Below are positions 15,717 to 21,402 of a stretch of 21,402 nucleotides of DNA, piece by piece; the first letter of the stretch is position 1, and every line of letters starts with the position of its first letter. Source of the DNA: Bacteroidota bacterium. Its GTDB lineage: Bacteria > Bacteroidota > Bacteroidia > Bacteroidales > B18-G4. Where the stretch lies: NCBI GenBank assembly GCA_003648575.1, contig QMPN01000023.1:1-21402 (forward strand), given 5' to 3'. The notes under the pieces are model-generated. The model did not search any database, was not told where the DNA came from, and was given only the letters and a program-made list of their open reading frames with translations. The position numbers were made by a program, and so were the translations under genes.

Positions 15717-17567
15717 ATGGAAGATTTTAAAAGAGTACTTGGCATTGTTTTCAATAATTATATTATAAAATATGCCATCCTTATTATCACTGTACTTATG
15801 CTGTTCTATACCTGGCAGCATGGAAGGTATAACGGGAACTATATCAATAGCGACGGCAAAGGGTACTATGCTTACCTCACGGCTACATTTATATACCATG
15901 ACCTGGAATATGGTTTTATAGATCAGTATGAATCAAAGTATTATGCACCCGAAAGCTATGTAGATTTCAGAAGGGAGATAGATGGGGAAGTTGCCAACAT
16001 CACTTTTGTTGGAGTGGCTTTGTTCTGGTTGCCATTTTTCCTGGCTGCACACCTGGGAAGTATGACCTTCGGGCTCCCCACCGATGGATATGCCCCACTG
16101 TATCAGTACGCCATCGGCTTTGCTGCTATTTTTTATCTCATGCTGGCACTGTGGGGGATTAAAAAGTTTCTGGAGCTATATAGGGTAAATAAATACCATG
16201 TTGTGCTCGTGCAGATACTGATCCTATTTGCCACGCCAATATATTTTTATACAACTGTGGATGCCAGTTTCACCCACATTTATACCTTCTCGTCGATTGT
16301 ATTATTTTTCTACTTTGCCAAGAAGTATATGCTGGATCGAAAGACGAAGCACTTGTATCTCACCGCTTTTATCCTGGGCCTGACCATTCTCATGCGGCCA
16401 ACCAATATGATGATCCTTGCTGCCATACCCTTCCTGGCAGGTGATTGGAATAATCTGAAATCCACGGTGGAAGATCTATTCCGAAAATACAAGAAGTTGA
16501 TAGTTGCTCTTGTTATTTTTCTGTCCGTGCTGGCTTTACAGCCACTCCTGTATTATTTGCAGGTAGGCCAGCTTTTTGTCTGGACATATACCGGCCTCGG
16601 GTTTAATTTCCTTGATCCCCATATGCTCGATGTGCTTTTCAGTTTCAGGAAAGGTTTGTTTATCTATACCCCGGTGCTCCTTTTTGCACTTCCTGGCTTT
16701 ATATACCTGTATAGAAAGAGTAAGTATCAGGCATTCACACTATTAGGATATTGCCTGATTGTTCTTTACATCATTGCCTCTTGGAGGAACTGGTGGTACG
16801 GAATGAGCTTTGGCCACCGTGCTTTCCTCGATCATTATATCGTATTTGCATTGCTCCTTGGTCTTGCGCTGAGCGATGTCCGATACAAGATGTTCCGGTA
16901 TATGATATATGTGGTCACTCCTTTTGTGATCTGGCTGAACATGATACAGGTGTACCAGTATAAAAATTGGATATTGTACTGGGACATGGATGAAGAAATG
17001 TACTGGCGGGTATTTCTGAAGACTGATAAGGAGTACCATGGATTGTTATGGCGCGAAGCAAAGATAAAAGCGCAAGAACAGGAAAAAAGAGTTTTCGAAA
17101 GCAGGTTTAAAAACCTCACTTTGCACAATACTTTTGTTGATAATTATGAGGGCCAGTTGCCCGAGATCAATGCCAATAATATTGAGCACAGCATCACACA
17201 CTCCGGTAATACCGCGATTAGGCTGAACCTGAATAATACATACAGCCCCGGCCTGAAAACCGAGGTCAGGAACCTGAGTGATACCAGCAAAGTATTCATC
17301 CGCGCTTCAGCATTTGTTTATGTGCCGGAAAATCCGGATTATAATCCTTACCACCTTGTATTCTCTATCGAAAATAAAGATGGTGCCTACGTGTATCAAT
17401 CTGTTGATTCGAATCCGAAAGATATTAAGGTCGGCGAGTGGAATAGCATAGAATTGCTTGCAGAAGCCCGCGATATTAAATCCGTGAACGATATTGTAAA
17501 GGTCTATGTGTGGTATTCAGGTAAGCGTGAGATCATTGTTGACGACCTCAAGGTTGAATTTTACTAA
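15717..17567 (+). CDS. GT-C-like multi-pass membrane protein with C-terminal beta-rich domain
   Basis: The 616-residue protein has a first helix at about 16-33, then an outer loop with NSDGKGYYAYLTA containing Asp46. Roughly 10-12 further helices run to about residue 425. The acidic first loop suggests a polyprenyl-phosphate-sugar-dependent GT-C transferase. A charged linker (about 440-470) leads to a domain from about residue 473 (FVDNYEGQLP) to the end. It is rich in short beta-like stretches (FIRASAFVYV, YHLVFSIENK, VKVYVWYSG, IIVDDLKVEFY), resembling a jelly-roll/carbohydrate-binding fold. That tail would lie in the periplasm. The gene follows the GT2 gene by 8 bases. Its stop overlaps the stop of the convergent epimerase gene by 4 bases (CTAA). 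Acceptor and exact family are unknown. Confidence 0.75.
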   Translation: MEDFKRVLGIVFNNYIIKYAILIITVLMLFYTWQHGRYNGNYINSDGKGYYAYLTATFIYHDLEYGFIDQYESKYYAPESYVDFRREIDGEVANITFVGVALFWLPFFLAAHLGSMTFGLPTDGYAPLYQYAIGFAAIFYLMLALWGIKKFLELYRVNKYHVVLVQILILFATPIYFYTTVDASFTHIYTFSSIVLFFYFAKKYMLDRKTKHLYLTAFILGLTILMRPTNMMILAAIPFLAGDWNNLKSTVEDLFRKYKKLIVALVIFLSVLALQPLLYYLQVGQLFVWTYTGLGFNFLDPHMLDVLFSFRKGLFIYTPVLLFALPGFIYLYRKSKYQAFTLLGYCLIVLYIIASWRNWWYGMSFGHRAFLDHYIVFALLLGLALSDVRYKMFRYMIYVVTPFVIWLNMIQVYQYKNWILYWDMDEEMYWRVFLKTDKEYHGLLWREAKIKAQEQEKRVFESRFKNLTLHNTFVDNYEGQLPEINANNIEHSITHSGNTAIRLNLNNTYSPGLKTEVRNLSDTSKVFIRASAFVYVPENPDYNPYHLVFSIENKDGAYVYQSVDSNPKDIKVGEWNSIELLAEARDIKSVNDIVKVYVWYSGKREIIVDDLKVEFY

Positions 17568-18532
17568 AGACGGATGATTTTTTCATCCCTGGGCTTGAGG
17601 TAATCATCCCAATTATTGCCTATTATATCAAGGCTATATTCAAGTGCTTCCTTCAATGGAGTAGGCTTGAAATCCAGGTCTGCCTTTAAAGCGGAAGTGT
17701 CGAGATTTGAATCCTGCATTACCCCTTTAACATGCTCTGCTGTAAACAGGGGAACCTTTTGGAATTTTTGAAAGCCTTTTCCCATTAACTTCACGATGGA
17801 AGGAGGAACAGGAAGGAACATCTTTCTTTTCTTGCAGATCTGCAGGACGAGTGCTATGAAGTTGCGAAAGGAGACCACCTCATCTCCTGCAATCTGGTAA
17901 ACCTTCTTATGGGCAACATCTTGATTGATTGACTTTACAATGTAGCTGGCAAAGTCTTTCACAAAAATAGGATGCTGGGTTTGCTTGCCGTAGCCCACCA
18001 GGGGGACAATAAATGGTAACCTGAATACATTTTTAAGTATACGATTGATGCCCAGGCCTTCAGGCCCCAGTATCATGGCCGGGATAAAGACAGTGTAATC
18101 GAGTGTGGATTTTTCCAGGAATTCCTGTCCTTTGAGCTTGGTTTCCCCGTAGGGTCCTTTAAATACTTTCAGGATCACGACGCTGCTGACCTGGATGAAG
18201 CGTTTGATCTTTTTTTTCTCGCAGAATTTGATCAGGTTCTCCACGCCTTTTGCATTCACTTCGTAGTTTTTATCATAGTCGGAACTGCCCAGTAATGCTG
18301 CAGCATTGATTACTGCATGTACTTGCCCGGAATCAACGGACTGGCCAAGCTGTTCATTGATATCTTTGGTGATATCACAAAACAAATAGTTGATATCGGG
18401 ATGCTCAATAATGTTTGAAGCATAGTGATCAAACTTCAATGCACATACCTTATAACCATCAGCCAGTAATTGTTTGCAGATATATGTTCCGAGGTATCCG
18501 TTTGCTCCTGTTACTATGATTGTTTGATCCAT
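17564..18532 (-). CDS. NAD(P)-dependent epimerase/dehydratase family protein
   Basis: This 322-residue extended short-chain dehydrogenase has the dinucleotide motif GANGYLGTY at residues 8-16, NAAALLG, VSSVVILK (a variant of the usual SS-x-x-VYG region) and the catalytic pair in YGETKLKG. It then shows VFIPAMILGPEG and HPIFVKDFA. The C-terminal substrate domain is not that of GalE, RfbB or GMD. The overall plan resembles nucleoside-diphosphate-sugar epimerases with unassigned substrates and NDUFA9-like members. It is the last gene of the - strand group, 66 bases after the flippase-like gene, with a -7 element in that gap. The place beside glycan genes suggests a sugar or polyprenyl-linked substrate, but this is inference. 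Confidence 0.85.
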   Translation of the reverse strand: MDQTIIVTGANGYLGTYICKQLLADGYKVCALKFDHYASNIIEHPDINYLFCDITKDINEQLGQSVDSGQVHAVINAAALLGSSDYDKNYEVNAKGVENLIKFCEKKKIKRFIQVSSVVILKVFKGPYGETKLKGQEFLEKSTLDYTVFIPAMILGPEGLGINRILKNVFRLPFIVPLVGYGKQTQHPIFVKDFASYIVKSINQDVAHKKVYQIAGDEVVSFRNFIALVLQICKKRKMFLPVPPSIVKLMGKGFQKFQKVPLFTAEHVKGVMQDSNLDTSALKADLDFKPTPLKEALEYSLDIIGNNWDDYLKPRDEKIIRL

Positions 18533-18555
18533 TCCTGTCGTGGTTTTATAGTCAG

Positions 18556-18563
18556 CAAAAGTA
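18556..18563 (-). promoter_or_regulatory. -7 promoter element of the epimerase gene
   Basis: Read on the - strand this is TACTTTTG, an exact TAnnTTTG, 23 bases before the ATG at 18532. No TTG is found at the -33 distance. It could give the epimerase gene its own transcript besides read-through from upstream. Confidence 0.35.
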
Positions 18564-18598
18564 AATGATTTGGATGAATATTAAGAGGGATCGAGCTT

Positions 18599-19573
18599 TT
18601 ATTTCTGTGCAGCATTTTTTCTGGCCAGAAAGAGAAAGCTATAGCCCAGCAGGAAGGAAATGATACCACCACCAATTTGTGCGATCAGGAAGACGAGCCC
18701 TGAAAATGCCAGGATCAGGGGCTCTGCCATGGGTTTGAAAAGCACGAGGAATGTACCTTCACGGGTTCCGAGGCCCATAACGGTAATGGGGAGCATATTA
18801 AGCAGGCCCGCTACAGCCACTGCACCGGAGATATACAGGAAAGAAAGTGTAAACGATAATCCCACTGCAAGATAGTAGCAGGAAATGAAGTAACTCAAAT
18901 TGCTGATCAGGGAAAGTGCTGCCACCGTAAATTGAACTTTATTACTCCTTTTTCTGAAAGCCAGGTTCAGATTCATGGATATGAAGGGGAGCTTATTCAG
19001 CACCTTTTGAACCATGGCTGTGGCTTTTGCAGATCGCATGAAGATGATTGCCAGGACCAGGATTGATATGCCTGCAATTATGATCAATGCACCGATGAGG
19101 GTGGAAGCATAAATGTTAATAGTATACACGAATGCCAGGCCGGCAATCAATACAAAAATGCCCAGGTCGAAGCCCCTTTCAACCAATACGCGGATGCCGG
19201 CTTCCATGATCTTGTTCTTCTCTTTCGCATGTCCTGCTTTAACGAGTTCACCCAACCTGCCGGGGGTGATCACCCCAATAGCATAGCTTTCGAAGAACTC
19301 ACCAAAGCTTTGCATGATGATCCCTTTCTGGGTACTGCCATTGTTCAGGATGTGCCAGCGAAGCGCTTTGATGAATAGCAGGAGAACCTGAAAGATTATA
19401 GCATAAACCAGATACTCAGCTCTGACCTCTTTAATATGTTGCCAGAGCGCATTGAGATCGACGGTGGTTAGAATGTAAATGAAGAGCGCGATCCCCAATA
19501 GCCTGATGAGCAGGAACGGGCTTAACCATTTCGGTCTTTTTTGTTTCGAACGATGATGTTGGTCATTATTCAT
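18599..19573 (-). CDS. Flippase-like membrane protein, LPG synthase TM (UPF0104) family
   Basis: The 324-residue protein has about 7-8 membrane segments. It carries the family words ALRWHILNNG, the region around YAIGVITPGRLGELVKA (compare TPGRxGE), VLVERGFDLG and PITVMGLGTREG. This family is the membrane part of lysylphosphatidylglycerol synthases and also stands alone as presumed flippase or lipid-handling proteins in glycan clusters. The tRNA-dependent transferase domain of MprF is absent. The frame is open further upstream to 19678, but that stretch lies inside the previous gene and is unlike the family. The ATG at 19573 overlaps the previous stop by 8 bases (ATGAATAA), which supports translational coupling and this start. 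Confidence 0.88.
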   Translation of the reverse strand: MNNDQHHRSKQKRPKWLSPFLLIRLLGIALFIYILTTVDLNALWQHIKEVRAEYLVYAIIFQVLLLFIKALRWHILNNGSTQKGIIMQSFGEFFESYAIGVITPGRLGELVKAGHAKEKNKIMEAGIRVLVERGFDLGIFVLIAGLAFVYTINIYASTLIGALIIIAGISILVLAIIFMRSAKATAMVQKVLNKLPFISMNLNLAFRKRSNKVQFTVAALSLISNLSYFISCYYLAVGLSFTLSFLYISGAVAVAGLLNMLPITVMGLGTREGTFLVLFKPMAEPLILAFSGLVFLIAQIGGGIISFLLGYSFLFLARKNAAQK

Positions 19574-20903
19574 TGCCGCTTTCCAATTGGGAACGTTTAA
19601 TTTTTTTTGTTGACCGCTTCCAGACATTTCTTGATTTCTCAAATACCTTTCCGACCGTCTTCGGGGGTATGCGTTCAATCAGAAACCTTGAGAAGCTTGT
19701 GCCTAATACGATGAAGAGGCTGTCGATAACGATCTCCATCATATACCTCTTAAAGGTGAAACCCTTCATCTCATAACCATAGTCCGGGTTTCTTTTTCCC
19801 ATCCAGCGGCGGAATTTCATGCGGATGAAGGTGCCCCTTTTTTTAAGGTCGTAGCCATGGGAATGCATGGTAATGGCATCAGCTTCATCGATGGGGTCGA
19901 GGTTCAGGCGGCCTTCTTCCGTCATTTTTTCGACGATCTCCCGTCCTTTTGCTGAACGCGATAATACCATGGAAAACCCTTTTCCCCTCTCCTCATAAAC
20001 AGGTGCCCATGCATCGCCACCGGAGATGTCGGTGAACTCATTGCTGAGATCGGTACAAAGCAAACCGTTTTTAACAATGTGGAACGGAATAAGGTAATTG
20101 GCATGGAACTTCGGAAGCTCCAGCACTCTTCCTCCTTCCAGTTCAACGCGCATGTTGCCGGGCCACTCACCATGTCTGAAAAATAATTTCCGTATCTTCC
20201 TGTAATCCTTTTCTCCGTATGATCGAAGAAAGCTTTTCACAGAAGAAAAGTGCAGGGTGTTCCCGTAAAACGGTCCCAGAAGATATTCGATATTCCTGAC
20301 GGATGGATGATCATCTTCCTGTAGCAACCTGATCGACTGTACCTGTCCGGGCAAGCCGACAAATGCAAGCTTACCATTGAATGCTGCTATCTCGGGAAGG
20401 ATCTCATTCGTTGTAGTGATGATGTATTTGCTTTGTGCAGCCTTTAAAATTTCCTCTTTTGTAGTGGCAATGAATGGCTTTGTCAGCCAGGGTTCATCGT
20501 CTGACATACCCACTACTACGGCACCATCGATCCTGCCTGTTTCCAGCAGCCAGATGAGTATGGATGACAGTATACCACCGCTGGCTCCAGCTCTTCTCAC
20601 CGCTTCGTCGGTAGTATTACCTATGTATATTTTGTCGTAGGTGCCGGTAAACACATTATGGCTCCCTTCATCACCATAGATCCGCCTGTTTTGTGCCGGG
20701 AAATCAAATCCTTTGCCGCTGCAATATTTAAGCAGCTCTGCATTTTCGTTGGCATCAAGATCCCCGTTAAGCTGAGGCAGAAATTTCTTCGTCCGGTCGG
20801 AGAAAACGATCTTGCCATCCGACAGGCCCACGCAGGTTCCACATCGGTTGCACAGACCGCTTTTTACTACATCCTGTATGTTCTTAATCTTTCTCACACA
20901 CAA
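19566..20903 (-). CDS. FrhB-like (coenzyme F420 hydrogenase/dehydrogenase beta subunit) protein with missing cysteines
   Basis: The 445-residue protein has a ferredoxin-like start, CNRCGTC (Cys18, Cys21, Cys24), and YCSGKGFD with Cys61. The FrhB N-terminal domain follows with GASGGILSSILIWLL, then the C-terminal domain with DISGGDAW near 292-299. In F420H2-oxidising relatives this subunit binds FAD and an Fe-S cluster. Two usual cysteines are replaced: GxPCQ reads GLPGQ (Gly186), and CxxCTD reads GLLCTD (Gly280, Cys283). The last 75 or so residues are basic with one hydrophobic stretch (IDSLFIVLGTSFSRFLI). No ATG fits the start: TTG at 20903 or GTG at 20897 are the options. Both overlap the methyltransferase end. 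Redox substrate unknown; relatives occur in polysaccharide loci. Confidence 0.85.
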   Translation of the reverse strand: MCVRKIKNIQDVVKSGLCNRCGTCVGLSDGKIVFSDRTKKFLPQLNGDLDANENAELLKYCSGKGFDFPAQNRRIYGDEGSHNVFTGTYDKIYIGNTTDEAVRRAGASGGILSSILIWLLETGRIDGAVVVGMSDDEPWLTKPFIATTKEEILKAAQSKYIITTTNEILPEIAAFNGKLAFVGLPGQVQSIRLLQEDDHPSVRNIEYLLGPFYGNTLHFSSVKSFLRSYGEKDYRKIRKLFFRHGEWPGNMRVELEGGRVLELPKFHANYLIPFHIVKNGLLCTDLSNEFTDISGGDAWAPVYEERGKGFSMVLSRSAKGREIVEKMTEEGRLNLDPIDEADAITMHSHGYDLKKRGTFIRMKFRRWMGKRNPDYGYEMKGFTFKRYMMEIVIDSLFIVLGTSFSRFLIERIPPKTVGKVFEKSRNVWKRSTKKIKRSQLESGNE

Positions 20904-21402
20904 AAAATTGTCTTATTCCCAGTTCTGCAATATACGTTCCCTGGCAGGAAGATATCAGCTTTTCCCCAAAGGTTTTGATAAATTTTGGTCCGACCGGGAT
21001 CAGGAGGGTGCCTTTATGTTCAATGAGTTTCCAGTTTGTCAGCCTGAACCATTCTTTAACGGTTCGGGAAGGAGGGAACTTATGTGGCCCTTCACCATGC
21101 CCGCCAAAGAGAAAGGTGAACACCTGGTAGGGTATCTCGCTGGTGGCCGGGGGGCAACTTAAAACAAGTCTTGCGCCAGGCTTTGCAATTCGATGAAGCT
21201 CAAGCAGGAACTGCAGGGGTTGCTCAACATGCTCAAGGGTTTCGAGCGTCAGCACGTGATCGAAGGTAGCATCCTCGAAAGGAAGTTTTGAATAGGTGTC
21301 GATCTTTAGCTGTTCAACGTAAGGCCGGTATTTCTTTGCCTCTTCCATGAGGCCGGAGGAGATCTCGGTATTTACCACGCGCGTTACCGGCATGGCCTTT
21401 AC
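20884..21402 (-). CDS. SAM-dependent methyltransferase, class I (5' end outside window)
   Basis: 172 residues are visible, and the frame is open to the right edge. The ATG at 21393 is internal, since VKA precedes it in frame and the SAM-binding glycine motif must lie further upstream. The visible part shows a Methyltransf_11-type core: the acidic strand-2 end (VVNTEISSGL), LPFEDATFDHVLTLETLEHV (motif with the acidic Asp and post-II region), LLELHRIAKPGARLVLSCPP (motif III), and an aromatic C-terminal region ending FFVCEKD. Substrate is not readable, though such enzymes often methylate sugars, lipids or quinones. Its end overlaps the FrhB-like gene by 20 bases (TTG start) or 14 (GTG start), so the two are coupled. 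Confidence 0.85.
   Translation of the reverse strand, partial: VKAMPVTRVVNTEISSGLMEEAKKYRPYVEQLKIDTYSKLPFEDATFDHVLTLETLEHVEQPLQFLLELHRIAKPGARLVLSCPPATSEIPYQVFTFLFGGHGEGPHKFPPSRTVKEWFRLTNWKLIEHKGTLLIPVGPKFIKTFGEKLISSCQGTYIAELGIRQFFVCEKD

Noticed and set aside
19574..19678. Longer N-terminus of the flippase-like protein
   Set aside because: The extra 35 residues lie inside the upstream gene and do not resemble the family. The ATG overlapping the upstream stop is the better start.
1..21402. tRNA, rRNA, CRISPR, insertion sequence, phage or plasmid signals
   Set aside because: Gaps between genes are short. No cloverleaf-like sequence, spaced repeats, transposase, integrase or terminal inverted repeats were found by reading.

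Overview
The window looks like a chromosomal segment of an environmental Bacteroidota, most likely of the Bacteroidales/Marinilabiliales type. Three things point there. The gene for D-Ala-D-Ala ligation (MurF) is fused to alanine racemase, an arrangement known from that phylum. A type IX secretion sorting tail (T9SS, confined to Bacteroidota and relatives) lies near the middle. Several gene starts are preceded by the Bacteroidota -7 promoter element TAnnTTTG, with no obvious Shine-Dalgarno sequence. A Kdo transferase shows that the cell makes lipopolysaccharide. Genus and species cannot be read from the sequence.

Layout, left to right. (1) 1-1570: the 3' part of GTP cyclohydrolase I (folE), then fabD behind its own promoter, both on +. 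(2) 4826-1609 on -: a tight three-gene nucleotide-sugar operon, DegT/DnrJ-type aminotransferase, galE and rfbB. (3) 5058-7067 on +: a small outer-membrane-type protein followed by the Kdo transferase waaA. (4) 7058-8129: ppnP on -, a small two-helix membrane protein on +, then about 490 bases holding only the detached, frame-broken tail of a T9SS-secreted protein and short repeats. (5) 8130-13193 on +: M17 leucyl aminopeptidase, pdxA (pyridoxal phosphate synthesis) and the murF-alr fusion. (6) 13268-17567 on +: a large multi-pass membrane protein, a family 2 glycosyltransferase, and a second multi-pass membrane protein with a C-terminal beta-rich domain. (7) 21402-17564 on -: a methyltransferase (cut by the window edge), an FrhB/F420-dehydrogenase-beta-like protein, a flippase-like membrane protein of the LPG-synthase-TM family and an NAD-dependent epimerase. 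The first three of these overlap each other.

How the genes fit together. Much of the window concerns the cell envelope: fatty acids (FabD), LPS core (WaaA), activated sugars (RfbB, GalE, aminotransferase), peptidoglycan (MurF-Alr) and polyprenyl-linked glycan transfer (GT2 plus two GT-C-like membrane proteins). PdxA lies 5 bases upstream of MurF-Alr, whose racemase half needs the PLP that PdxA helps make.

The least explained parts are the right-hand - strand operon, the pair of GT-C-like proteins beside the GT2 gene, and the broken T9SS tail region. In the right-hand operon the FrhB-like protein has lost two cysteines of its family and lies among glycan-related genes. No tRNA, rRNA, CRISPR array, insertion sequence, phage gene or replication origin was seen.
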